DNA from: Limnanthes douglasii subsp. nivea
Taxonomy: Eukaryota > Streptophyta > Magnoliopsida > Brassicales > Limnanthaceae
Reading direction: 5' to 3'
Length of the DNA: 64,000 bases
Assembly: GCA_036936605.1 (NCBI GenBank)
Contig: JAUPFV010000001.1
Span: 321,186,250-321,250,249 of the forward strand
The notes below the pieces were generated by a model. The model did no database searches and had not been told where the DNA came from. It worked only from the letters and a program-made list of their open reading frames with translations. Positions 21,601 through 33,030 of this stretch are shown one piece after another; position 1 is the stretch's first letter; each line of letters begins with the position of its first letter. A program made the translations under genes and the position numbers.

Positions 21601-23199
21601 GGCCGGTCCGATGAGCATTATCCAGCCTTTTCCACTTCTTCTTTTAACATAAGCACCCAATTTTCCTCTTTCAATTAGATTCTGCACCTCTTGTTTCAAA
21701 GTGATGTAATCTTCCGTGTTATGGCCAATATCATGATGATATTGACGAAAACAAGCATTACGACTTTCCCTGGGAGATTTAAGCGTGGCCGGCTTCCTAA
21801 AATGTACATCGTCTTTTGTTTTGTCATATATGGTTGCCACATTCTCTTTAAATTCGGCAAACTACTTCGGTTGGACCCAAGGTCCTCGCTTATTTCTGGA
21901 CTGCTGGCTCTGAGCTGGAGTTGGGTGAGATTGAGCCTTGGCCCTGTTGGGACCCTGTCCGGCTTCCTTAGCCTTGTATCCGGACTGATTCTGGTTTGGT
22001 GCAGCTGGGGCAGATCTCACTTATCTGTGCACCCCAGTCTTTTTTGTTTCATCTACATTGATTTTCTTTCCCACCTGGTTCAATAAACCGCCCCACGTCA
22101 TGGCCTTCTTCCTAGTTACCGAATTGGACAAATTGCCAGGGTTCAAACCCTGTCTTAGAGAAGCTATTGCTACTTGCTCAAAGCAATCAGCTAATCCATT
22201 CTTTGGGTTCACAAACCGACTTATATATTCTTTCAATGATTCATTTGGCTCTTGGGCACAATGGATAATAGTGTCTTCATTTCCCTTCACTTCCTTACTT
22301 CCAACAAACTGCCTCCGGAAGGCCACCCAAAAAGTATCAAAATTTCTGATGTACCCCTGTGGTAGGCTATTATACCACTTCAGAGCACTCCCCGTAAAAG
22401 ATTGAGAGAAAGATCTACAAAGAAACTTGTCATCATCGTCAAAATTCATCATAAATTTTTTAAACTGCTCCAGATGATTATCTGGATCTTTGCTCCCATC
22501 ATATTTTTCCATCTTAGTAATGTCAAACCTCTTAGGAAGGTTTTCGGACACTATTTTGGAAGACAGTGGAGATTGTCTCCAATTCTGGCCACGACTAAAA
22601 ACAATATCTTCATTGGGAGTTGCAAAGATCTCTGGTTCATCATGGCAAGCGAAAAGATCCATCAACAGCTGGTCTATATGCCTCCGGCCATGACTGCGGC
22701 TATGAGATGACCCTTTACTTAGATGCCTTTTCAACTTTCCATGCATGTCCCTCTTTCTTGAATATTTTTTAACCAACTTTTGCTTCTTCTTGGACCTGCC
22801 TTCATCACTGTTGGATGATAGGGACTCCCCAAGTCCATCCTCGTTCGAGGAGCTACTAGAGGATTCTGACTCCGAGCTCTCCACCGGTTTAGATCGGTGA
22901 GACTTCTTTGAGCTGACATGAGTCTTTTTAGTGCTCAAGTGAGTCATTGCTGATGGATCATGCTCCCTTGGATTGTCAGTGTGGTGAATGGCTGACACTT
23001 TTGATTTTTCTTTCAAGCCTAATTCCACCTTTTTAGCAGCTCTCAAGGCTTCTATTTCAGCTTTCAACCTGTCTCGTTCTTCGATCGTGTACTCATCGTT
23101 TTCTCCCACCACTTCTATCAAAGGTGGTGACACTGCTTGCTTGTCCAGATTCATCTGAACTGGTTTTTCTTGCTGGTTTTGAATGTTAGATTCAGGCAC
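21598..23199 (-). pseudogene. E1 gag
   Basis: Gag forms the virus-like particle that packages element RNA. The main frame (22021-23199, 392 codons) starts with an ATG about 28 bases beyond the PBS. It has an N-terminal acidic/helical part, a Ser/Glu/Lys-rich basic stretch (about residues 85-170) and the retrotransposon gag core with FTGSALKWYNSLP and ESLKEYISRF near residues 265-330. The part 21598-21840 continues with a CFRQYHHDIGHNTEDY block resembling a degenerate zinc knuckle. A stop at 22021-22023 separates the two. The gag core itself is uninterrupted. Confidence 0.85.
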
Positions 23200-23202
23200 C
23201 TT

Positions 23203-23223
23203 CTCCTCCCACTATGGTCGCCA
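23203..23223 (-). promoter_or_regulatory. E1 primer binding site
   Basis: On the minus strand, three bases after the 5' LTR end, the sequence reads tggcgaccatagtggg. TGG-initial sequences here pair with a tRNA 3' end (…CCA). The tRNA would end in cccactatggtcgcca; I cannot name its identity with confidence. It differs from the PBS type in E3 and in the fragment at 48829. Confidence 0.7.
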
Positions 23224-23226
23224 ATT

Positions 23227-23604
23227 TGGTGTGGATTATTATTGACTGAGGGTAATTTTGTTAGATGTTTTATGGTATTTCAAGGGCATTAAATGTTTGA
23301 GTGTTTTGTAGTGAGAGATTTAAGCTACCTAGTTGTATTTAATGTTCATTACCCTCATTAATAAAAGTGGTTGGGTATTTATACCCTTAATTATGGGCCC
23401 TATGGGCTTTCAGGTCAACTTATGAAACCGGGTCGAGTTCAAAGACCCATTAGTTTATTAAGCAGATTAGCAATTAGCTTAGTCAAAGGGTGTTTAGTGC
23501 TATAATACTTTTGTCAAGTCCGATACTTCAGTGGGTAAATATTGTCCGGATTACCCCTGTCCGGTTTCCACAGTGAGTGGTGGTGAATAATTCTGGACTC
23601 ATCA
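23227..23604 (-). repeat. E1 5' LTR (right copy)
   Basis: 378 bp, equal in length to the left copy, beginning tggtgtggatt and ending gactcatca in plus orientation. It is followed by actta, the partner of acttg left of the other LTR, which supports target duplication. Confidence 0.9.
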
Positions 23605-23737
23605 ACTTATATCCCAATGGTGATCTAATGGTTGCATAACATAGTTTTTGCGTTCACACACACACAAAAACAAACAAACACACACACACACACCATACTC
23701 ATGTCAACTTATTTTTCAATACTAAATGGTTTATTTA
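23605..23737 (+). repeat. Right part of the tandem unit split by E1
   Basis: The sequence acttatatcccaatggtg... with CA/CAAA microsatellite matches the second half of the unit at 13041-13222. With 13223-13288 it rebuilds the second copy of that unit and marks the exact E1 insertion point. Confidence 0.8.
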
Positions 23738-26280
23738 TTATATCATGACATAGTCAAGTACGATCGTTGTAGAAATATTTATTTTCATATATGACCTTAA
23801 ACCAAAACTATCTTTCTTAAAGTATTATCTCCAAAATCATGACGATTTATACATTGATGATACTATGAGACATTATTTAAACATACAATAAGAGACTTTT
23901 AAAGAGACTATAAAAACACTATAAGATAGTACCCATTAAACAATGTGTACTCCTTATAGCCACCGAGGTAAGGTTAAACCAATAGAGATTACTGAGCAGG
24001 ATAAGAGGTTTGGCTCTTTGGGCAAGCCATGCTCCTCAAAACTAAAAAGGCCAAAGAACCCAAAATATGAGTAGTCGAAAGCCGAAGGTAGCGGGAAGGG
24101 AAGCGTACAAGTTGAGCGGATCCTCAAAACCGGTAAGGTCAAAAGAAACCAAAATATAAGTAGTTGAGAACCATAAGTAGCGGGAAGAGAAGCTTTCAAG
24201 CTGATTGGGTTTGTATTCCAACTGGTAAGCAAGCCAAATATTTCTGAGCAGGTGGAGTAATGAACGCGGAGCGGTTGCTACTGAAACACCCCATCGAATA
24301 GTGCCATTAATGAACGTGGACAATAACGGCTTAACAAATACCCAATTTAATAAAAATCACTAAACCATGTTTTGGGATGAGTTATTTCATAGATAATGGA
24401 GAGAGAATAACTTTTATAAACGAGTATAAATAGTACTAAAAGAAATAAGAAAAAGGGACACTTAATTTGATTATCACTTTGGCACTTATTTGTGAGGATA
24501 TATCCTATCAAACACTTGTAAATTTCGTTTCCAAATTTTTTATTTTAGTGCTTCAAGTTTCTAATTTTTCCAAGTTAGTTGAATCTAGAAATTATGCAGA
24601 TTGAGACTTAATTATTGATAATGGAAATTGATAAATTTATGAGAAAAATAGTTTATAAATCTATTTACATGGTCAAGTTTCAGATTTGATATTTGATTGA
24701 CTTTTAAGTAAGATCGGCAATATTAACTACATACATCATATTTTTTAAATCTCACTTCAGTTATTAAGAGATTATGAAGTGTTTTTTAATATTAAACGTT
24801 GAAGAATAATATGGAATAATGATAATTCAACATTGACCGCTAAAGATACTTACAAATTAGAAAGCTTTAAAGAAAATATATTAAACAGGAATGATACTTA
24901 TGTTGCACAAATTTTTAGATTTTAAGAGGTATAGCCCATATTTCAATTTATATTCAGTTTTTGGAGATTATTTATGGACCGATATTGTTCCAACTATCAT
25001 CATTTCTCCTCATTCTAAGTATATATATTAAATCGCTAAAATCAAGTGATGATAAAACAACTTTACAGACAATGATATTTATTGTTATCTTACAACTCTT
25101 GGAAATATTTAATGGATTGATATAACTCCAACCATTATAATTTCTCTTCATTAAGAAGATATATTAAATTAATAATATTAAGTGGATGAAAAATATTTTT
25201 TTACACATATTGGAATTTTATTTGTCATCTTACAACTCTTAAAGATATTTGATGAATTGATACAATTCCAACGATAATATTTTCTCTTTATCCAAAAGAT
25301 ACATCATCTTACAATATTTAAGAAATGATAATACATATATATATATATATATTGATGATTTATTCATAAAAAAGTTTTAAAATTAGTTAATTGTATAGTA
25401 TGTTGGCTCCTATCGTCTCCCCTAAAGATTACAATTAACTTTGTAACACTATTAAACATATTTATGTATTGTACAATAAAATAAACTGAAATTTTAGGAA
25501 AAATAAGTAAATATTTATCACTACGCCATATATCTCAAAAGGAGCTCGACAAGCTAGCTGATAAAATACTTTAGAATCTCTTGACTATTTTGATTATTCA
25601 TACATGTGTTGGACACATCAAGAGGGAAAATACCAAATAAAGAAAATTATGTACATATAAACCAACAAAACTCTTTGAACAATATTTAAAAGTTATTAAT
25701 AATACATTTTTGTTCATGGATACATTTTTATCCTAATATGCACATACTTCAATATCGAAAGGAGTTTTCAAATAGTTTAAGCATGAAGCAAGATAACTAC
25801 TTCAATAAAAGAATTAATTTTGTCATATCTGACCAATGTAGTTTCCACTGAAGGGAGGTATAACAGTTGATTGAATAATGTCATAATATAATTTTGGTTT
25901 ATACGGTTAAAATATATAATAGTTCATTATTGATAAAATTCATTACGAGGTAATTATTAAAATTGGTGCATGAAACATTAAGCATAATGAAAGGATTGTT
26001 TAAGAATCTTGTATATTTGGGGATTTCCGGTACAAGTGAACCCCTATGGGCCTAACATTGGGAACTAGAGTATAAAACACTATAATAATCTCAATTTAGA
26101 ATACTCTAAAATTTATAATAGTTAAGCTTGGAAACCCAGTACCCAATTTCATATTTGAGGCAATGCAATTATTTTTTAGTATTTTAGTTTGAGGGGAAAG
26201 TATTCAGTGAACAATTATAATTTTGGAGAAGAATCAGAAATATTTTGTTTAGATTCAAAAGATAAATATTAGATCATTCA
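23738..26280. other. AT-rich intergenic DNA with degenerate tandem repeats
   Basis: No gene seen. An 88-bp unit is duplicated at 24033-24120 and 24121-24208 with about 25% differences, which explains two overlapping minus-strand open frames there. Three degenerate units of about 139 bp start at 24963, 25101 and 25241, with the core gatattnnatggattgatatnnttccaac. A short AT microsatellite lies near 25338-25353. Confidence 0.55.
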
Positions 26281-26377
26281 TTACCTCAATGAAGTAACAA
26301 GTGCACAACCATCCGAACAACTTCTGATGAAGGAAACTGAGCAAAATTCTTCAAAGATAACTGAAAAACCTTCCACA

Positions 26378-28481
26378 ATGATGGAAGAGAATATGGAGGA
26401 CAACATTGGAGAGGCCCCTTTTGAGACCGAGACGTCAGGTCAGATAGGGGTGCTGCCTCAGAAAAGAAAGGTAAAAGTAAAGTTAAAGCTTGCATGACTC
26501 ATCTAAACTCTCTTCCACAATCTCTAGAGGGTAAAGTAGGCCCTTGTTTTAAACATGTCAGTGTCAAGTACTTGCTGGATTTGCAAAATATTAACTATGT
26601 CTACACCCACACTGCCGAGTTAGGTCAAATCTGGACCAAATGGAGGATTCTGGAGTCTGTAAAAGTGAGGATATCAATTACTTCGGAGACCCCCATGAAC
26701 TGAAAATTGAACGAGGTGGTAGTATACACCGAAGTGCTGAACTGGGTACTTCGGTTCCCTTACCCAGAGATCGTCAAGTACTTTCACTTGGTCAAACTTT
26801 TTCCTAGTCAGCTAACCCTCAATGCCTGGTATACAGTCCTAGCTTGTATCATGGTGTCTAGACTGTTAAAAATCCCTCTTCCAATAAAGTAGTTTGTTGG
26901 TGTAGCAAGTCTGTGCAAGAACCATCAAATTCCCTTCTACTACTATAACATGGGAAATTATTTCAAGGTTGTGGATGACCTGCTAGAGTCCGAAAAAACT
27001 TGGAGGATACAATTCCTATTTGTCAGTGGGACATGGGAGAATGGTAGGAAGATAAAGGCCAACACAAAACCTATATTGCTGACTAGCATGTGGAAAAACA
27101 CTAGTAAGTTTCTCCTTCTTTTTCTTTTTGACTTCTTAAACTACAAATTTTCTTATTCTGACTAATTTGTTGTCTCTCTTCAGTTCTGCCGAAGGAGTTC
27201 ACCAGCCACTTGGAAGAAGGGAAAAAATATTATGCAAAGCTCAATGCATAGGCTTCAGAAAACTGGCAGAGTGTCTTCCACAATTGCTTCAAGTCGGGTA
27301 ATTTTGTGAGGTCACATCTATGGAACACCATAGGCCAAAGAGACCTTTCATGGGAAGAGCTAACCACCCCTCCTCATGCTGACGTGATTTTGAAAAGGAA
27401 AGAAGCCAAAGATGCCAAGATGTACTTGCCTTCCAGGACTAAGGCCCCCAGCATAATGAAGAACAAGAACAGGAAGGCTACAACAGACTCGGCTCAGACA
27501 GCTACGGAGGGGACTGGTTCGGGGACAAAAAAAGCAAGGCCAGTAGTGATGAAAAAGCTGCCAAGAAAAAGAAGGGTTACTTTGGGGGAAGAGATAATCC
27601 TTCGCTCCCCAGAAATCCCACCACCAGCTCCTGCTGACCTTACTCTGCAAGAGGAAATCCCAACAAACCTCCGGTCCGGACAGATTGCTGGTGGAGGAAA
27701 CGACGAAGTGGACCTTTTTGTCCTTCAAGACATCGGTCTGTACTTTAATGACTTTGACAAAGATGATTTTTCAGGTCCTTATCATCCCTCCAGTTCCACC
27801 AACATGGTGACTTACAATGGGAAATCTTTTTCCATATCTGGAGAACAGGATACCTTAAGTCAAGCTCTCCTTGGTTATATCCGGCCAGTACTCGATCTGG
27901 AGAGGCAGGTAAAAAGTCAAACCAACATTATCAACTCTCTCACTTTTGACAAGCAATCTCTGTCAAGTTTACCGCATCGGAAGCAGCCAAAACTGAGCTC
28001 CAAACCAAGTGCTCTGGTCTCGAGACTTCTTCCTCACAGTTTTGAACGAGCAGTTGAAGACTAAGGATGGTGTTATCCAAATCCTAACCAACGAGAAGAT
28101 TAAGTTGGAAGGAACTATTTTGGAGATGACCAAGGAAAAAGAGACCCTGGAGCGTCAGCAAGAGCAAGCCATCAAAGCAGGTATTGAAGAATATGTCAAT
28201 GAAGTAGTAGAATCCTTAGAAAAAAGAGATGATAGGATCAAATATGACATGGCGATGTTGTTCAATAAGACCTTTCCTAAGAGACCCATTGGTCCCTTAT
28301 GGAAGTATGTGGAGTACGAGGACATCCCATTTCATACCTTGGCTCATGGCAACAAGCACAACTATTCTAGTTGATTTGATTCTACTGATGATGACGAAGG
28401 TACAAGTGAGAGTTCAAGTGTTGAACTCAAAAGTCCCAAAAAAGGTGGTGGTGAAATAACATCCGAAGGGAATAAGTCATA
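26378..28481 (+). pseudogene. E2 antisense ORF with one intron, decayed
   Basis: This is the paralogue of the E1 antisense ORF. It shares EGKVGPCF, VKYLLDLQNINYVYTHT, EIVKYFHLVKLFPSQL, VVDDLLESEKTW, FVSGTWENGRK, then after the 80-bp intron LPKEFTSHLEEGK. The long open frame 27306-28064 contains LQDIGLYFNDFDKDDF and RPVLDLERQVK. A coiled coil follows and a C-terminus FNKTFPKRPIGPLWKY with an acidic tail near 28375-28481. A stop at 28372-28374 and several frameshifts break it. The first half of the N-terminal domain is missing, because homology to E1 starts only near 26300. Function unknown. Confidence 0.72.
27104..27183 (+). other. Candidate spliceosomal intron in the E2 antisense ORF
   Basis: The 80-bp segment gtaagtttctcc...tctcttcag has a strong donor (gtaagt) and a pyrimidine-rich acceptor. 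Removing it joins ...WKNT to ILPKEF in phase 1, exactly as in E1. Exonic bases on both sides align with E1 while the intron sequence itself is diverged. Confidence 0.72.
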
Positions 28482-28948
28482 AGGTTTTTATCATGTATTT
28501 TTCTCAGTTTTTTGAACAATCAAATTCCTTGGATGGCCAAGGCACATTTTGTACTACCGTTTGGTTTAAGTCCGAATAGGTTTAATTTATCCAATTTCAT
28601 TTTTGTTTAATACTTTACTTTAAATCTTTCATAGCTAATGTTTAAGTAGCCCTAGAATTTCAGAAGTATTGAATTGAGAGTGTTTAATATCTCCATTGAC
28701 ATGTATTTAATAGTCATGACCAACCACCAAGTTAATCTGATCTATTAGAGATCTAGGTATTGAATAAGTGATTTATACTTAAATTGAATTGTAGCAAAAT
28801 CACACCAAATTTTTGAAGAAGGCATTATGTATTATTGAAGAAAAAACCGGATATCTCATTAGTACCTCCCCGCGCCACCAGGATAGGAAAGAGTATGCCC
28901 CCTAATATTTACATTGGCATTTAACAAGTAAATGTTTACACAAAAACT

Positions 28949-29940
28949 TTATTCAAAATATAACCTGAGATGCTCAACATCCCATGGGTGCTTCAATGCT
29001 TTTCCTTCTTTGTCTTGAAGCCTATACGTCCCGGGTTTGATTTTCTCACAGACCTCATAAGGGCCTTCCCAGTTTGGAGCCAATTTACCGAACTGCTTCT
29101 CCTTAGTATGTAAGAAGACTTTTCTTAACACATTATCCCCTGGTTGAAAATCTCTTCTTTTGACCTTAGAGGCAAATTTGCTCCTCATCAAACCTTGGTA
29201 GTGTGCTGTTCTTAAGTGTGCTTTAACCCTTCTTTCTTCTATTAAGTCCAACTGATTCCTAATTGTTGTCTCATTAATCTGTTTGGAATAGTTATGGACT
29301 TTGTATGATGGTAAAGTAGCCTTTATGGGGGTAATTGCATATTTCCCACATACACCAATGAAAAAGGAGACTCTTGTGTAGCAGCCTGATGAGTAGTTCG
29401 GTACACCCACAATACTTCTTGTAAATAGCTTGTTCATTTCCCCGCAGTGCCCTCTAAATTCTTTTTTAATCCAGACAAAATGGTTTTGTTTGCAACTTCA
29501 ACTTGGCCATTTGCTTGCGGATGGAAAGGAGAATAAAAATAATGTTGAATGTCTCTAAAGGCACAAAAATCTTCTATGTCTTTGTTATCAAACTGTGCCC
29601 CATTGTCTGTAGTAATCTTTTGGGGGACTCCAAATCTACAGCATATATTGAATAGGATAAATTTAATATCAGCCTTCGACGTGGTCCCAGCCAAATAAGC
29701 TGCCTCTATCCACTTTGAGAAATAGTCAATGGCGACTATAATAGTTCTGCACCCCCTGAATGACATCGGTAGAGGTCCCACTAAATGCATCCCCCATCTA
29801 GCAAAAGGTATTGGCTCAGAAATAGACTTCATAGATACTGCTGGCTTATGAATTTCATTCCCATACCTTTGACATGGATCACATTTCTTCACCATTTGTT
29901 TAGTATATGTCATTATGGTTGGCCAATAGTATCCAACCAA
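28949..29940 (-). pseudogene. E2 integrase
   Basis: The two overlapping open segments cover the zinc-binding end (KKCDPCQRYG), the catalytic core and the C-terminal domain (DFQPGDNVLRKVF, LAPNWEGPY). In the core the first catalytic Asp is replaced by His (RWGMHLVGPL). The second block TTDNGAQF and the third block PQANGQVEVANKT are intact. A frameshift at about 29434-29440 separates core and C-terminal part. Compared with E1, the losses are at different residues, so the two copies decayed independently. Confidence 0.85.
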
Positions 29941-30015
29941 TAAGACTCTACGGGTTAGTGCCCTGTAACCACAATGTGCTTAGCCTTCCCCATCATGTAG
30001 TTCAGATAAAATAAC

Positions 30016-30789
30016 TTAGGATTCTTCAAATCCCATACAGTGTATTAGAGATTTGCTGAAAGATTTTTTATAAAGAATTTCCCTTATTATAAAAAAACCA
30101 CGAGCCTTGTGTTTAATATTTTTTGCCACAACTTTATCTGAAGGAAATGTCCCATCAGAAATGTATTGAAGGAGGGTATATCTCCAATCCTTAGGCTGGA
30201 TCACATATATACTCATATTTCTTCCATCCTCTTTCTTTTGATCTAACTGTATAGACGGGAATTGTTGTATGATAATCCAAGGGTATGACTCAGAATATGT
30301 TATAGTTGCTAAAGAGTCTACCAATATATTCTCTGATCTAGGAATATGCTCATAGCAAACACTTTTGAAGCTTGCGGCCACTTCTTTCAAAATGAGTAAG
30401 TACTTAACCAGTTGTTCTTTATTGGCCTCAGAGTGAGCTTAGGCGTGGCGGATAAGCAATTGAGAGTCACTCATTAACCAGACTCTCTTAGCTCCACAGA
30501 GGAGATCTAATTTAAGACCAACTATAGCTGCTTCATATTCGGACTCATTGTTAGAGGCCCTGAATCCAAAATATATAGCTTGATACTTTTTGTCACCATA
30601 TGGAGAGGTTAAGCAAATTCTAGCTCCACAGCCTATAGTGCTTGATCCACCATCAGTTTGGACCATCCATTCTTTCTTGAAATTATCTTCTGAAGTTTGT
30701 TTAGAGCACGTGTCTGCATGGAATTCTACCAAGAAATCAGCCATTGATTGAGCTTTAATTTTTGTTCGAGGGACAATAATACTAACCAC
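30016..30789 (-). pseudogene. E2 archaeal-type RNase H and linker to integrase
   Basis: The blocks QTDGGSST, NNESEYEAA, LMSDSQLL and NILVDSLA give the complete set of acidic residues. The frame is interrupted near 30434-30439. The C-terminal stretch (30016-30390) leads towards the integrase through QPKDWRYTLLQYI and ILYKKSFSK. Same domain and position as in E1. Confidence 0.82.
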
Positions 30790-30798
30790 TTGGTCATT

Positions 30799-31985
30799 CT
30801 ACTTGATATATCTGCTTTTTGAAGAACATTCTTTAGCGGGAAAGACGTTCGGACAACAATAGAATGAGTTGAGATACAACCTCATCTTTTTTGTTGTAAT
30901 CACTAAGGCTAGTGCCAACTTTTCCAAATTTAAATATCTTCTTTCAGCATCCAATAATCTCTTACTGATGTAGTACACCGGACAAGGATAATTTTCCACT
31001 TGTCTTACCAAGACATCACTTATAGCACATTCTGACACAGTCAGGTATACATAAAGCTTTTCTCCTTGAACGAGCTTGAAAAGAGTCTTTGGTGAGGATA
31101 AGTGTTTCTTCATTTCAACAAAGGCCTGGTCACACTATATGGACTGATTAAAGTCTTTAGCATTTTTTTAATACCTGAAAAAAAGGAGCGCACTTGTCCG
31201 ATGACCTTGAAATAAATCTGTTTATGGAAGTCAACCTTCCGGTGAGCCTCTGAACTTCTTTAACGTTTCGAGGAGGATCCATTTCTAATAGTGCATTAAG
31301 CTGATCCGGATAAGGCTGGATACATTTCTCACTTATTATATAACCCAGAAATTTTCCAGATCGGACCCAAAACATGCATTTCTTTGGATTTAATTTCAAA
31401 TTCACTGTTTCGAAATTAGCAAAAGTTTCTTGAAGATCAGTTATGTGTAAATCCTCATCCAGGATTTTAACCATCATGTCATCTATGTATACTTCCATAT
31501 TTTTTCGATCTGATCAACAAATGTTCTGTTCACCAACCTCTGATAAGTAGCCCCAGCATTCTTCAATTCGAAGGGCATTACTTTGTAGTAGTAGAGACCT
31601 CAATCTGTAATAAAAGTAGTGTAATTTTAATCCTTCAGATCCACTTGTATCTGATTATACCCTGAAAAGGCATCCATGAAGAACAACAAATTATTTCCAG
31701 ATGTAGAGTCTACTAGATGATCTATATGAGGGACAGGATAAAGATCCTTTGGGCAAGCTCTATTGAGGTCAGTGAAATCAATACACAAACGCCATTTGCC
31801 GTTCTTTTTCTTGACTAACACCGGATTGGCAGTCCATAGAGGATATTGGGACTCTTTAATGTGCCCATCTTGGTCAACCGATCAACCTCTTGAACTATTA
31901 CATCGGCTTTTTCCTTAGAAAAATCTCTTCTTTTTTGTACAACAGGCGCAACATCGCTCCGGATAGACAACTTGTGTGAAATAAC
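30799..31985 (-). pseudogene. E2 reverse transcriptase, degenerate first RNase H and linker
   Basis: The segment 31627-31821 carries KKNGKWRLCIDFTDLNRACPK and FMDAFSGYNQI. The segment 31157-31498 starts with the catalytic box YIDDMM (both Asp kept) and contains RLTGRLTSINRFIS. The segment 30799-31113 is the degenerate first RNase H (SECAISDVLVRQ, YLNLEKLALALV). Frames are separated by frameshifts and stops near 31626, 31530 and 31150. At its right end (about 31985) the linker VISHKLSIRSDVAPVV is fused to another copy's integrase. Confidence 0.84.
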
Positions 31986-32365
31986 ATTGTCTGTAGTAAT
32001 CTCTTGGGAGACTCCAAATCTGCATCCCCGGATGCCATGGGTAGAGTTCTAACTAAATCCATCCCATATCTAGAAAAAGGTATTGGCTCAGAAATAGACT
32101 CTATAGGTACTGCTGGCACATGAATTTCATTCCCACACCTTTGACATGGATCACATTTCTTCACCATTTCTTTAACATCTGCCATTATGGATGGCCAATA
32201 GTATCCAGCTAATAAGACTCTCCGGGTTAGTGCCCTGTACCCATAGTGTGTTGAGCCCTCCCCATCATACAGTATGGACAAAACAACTTGGGATTCTTCA
32301 AACCCCAAACAACGTAGGAGAGGTCTACTGAAAGATTTTTTATAGAGAATTCCCATTATCATCAA
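31986..32365 (-). pseudogene. E2 second copy: integrase fragment with internal deletion
   Basis: It starts with the RNase H-integrase linker (ILYKKSFSRPLL) and the zinc-binding region with STHYGYRAL and KKCDPCQRCG. RYGMDLVRTLPMASG follows with the first catalytic Asp. About 40 residues between that block and RFGVSQEITTDN are deleted (junction near 32033). Immediately after TTDN the frame passes into the linker of the neighbouring copy, in frame. It cannot be a functional integrase. Confidence 0.8.
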
Positions 32366-32437
32366 AAAACCATGTGCCTTGTATTTAATCTTTTTTACCA
32401 GAGCTTTATCCGAAGGAAAAGTCCCATCAGAATTATA

Positions 32438-33030
32438 TTAAAGGAGGGTATATCTCCAGTCCTTAGGTTGGATCACGTGTATGCTCATACTTTCCCCATA
32501 TTCATTGTTCTGACCTAGCTGTATGGACGGACATTCTTGTATGTGAATCCAAGGGTAGGATTCAGAATATAGTATAGTTGCTAGAGAGTCTGCCATTGTA
32601 TTCTCTGATCTGGGAATATGTTCATAGCAAACACTTTTGAAGTCTGATGCCACTTTTTCAAAATGAGTAAATAATTGACCTGTTGTTCTTTATTGGCCTC
32701 AAACTAACCTTGAGCATGGTGGATGAGCAATTGAGATTCACTCATTAAATGAACCCTCTTAGCTCCACATAGGAGAGCTAATTTAAGACCAACTATAGCT
32801 GCTTTATATTCGGACTCATTGTTAGAGGCCCTCAACCCAAAACACATAGCTTGATACATTTTATCACCATACAGAGAGGTTAAGAAAATTCTAGCTCCAC
32901 AACCCATAGTGTTTGATCCACCATCAGTAAGGACCACCATTATTTCTTGGATTTATCTCCTAAAGTTTGTTTAGAGCTCCTCTCCGCATGGAATTCCACC
33001 AAGAAATAAGCCACTTGAGATTTAAGTGAA
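32438..33030 (-). pseudogene. E2 second copy: archaeal-type RNase H
   Basis: Blocks LTDGGSNT, NNESEYKAA and NTMADSLA are seen. The third acidic block reads MSESQLL, an Asp-to-Glu change. The N-terminal side ends abruptly near 33025 and is joined directly to the RT opening block (the core RT and first RNase H are deleted). Confidence 0.78.

Larger units (their letters stand above)
13289..23604 (-). mobile_element. E1: complete Ty3/gypsy element of the Tat lineage
   Basis: A 10.3-kb element read on the minus strand. Its order is 5' LTR (right), PBS, gag, protease, RT, degenerate RNase H, archaeal-type second RNase H, integrase, antisense ORF (plus strand), polypurine tract and 3' LTR (left). 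Both LTRs are 378 bp with about 30 hand-counted differences (roughly 92% identity). Flanking pentamers acttg and actta fit a 5-bp target duplication. A second RNase H after the usual one, and an ORF antisense to gag-pol near the 3' LTR, are recognised traits of plant Tat elements. Stops and lost catalytic residues make it non-autonomous. Confidence 0.92.

Noticed and set aside
23954..24323. Two overlapping minus-strand frames of 92-93 codons
   Set aside because: They are produced by the 88-bp tandem duplication and have no domain.
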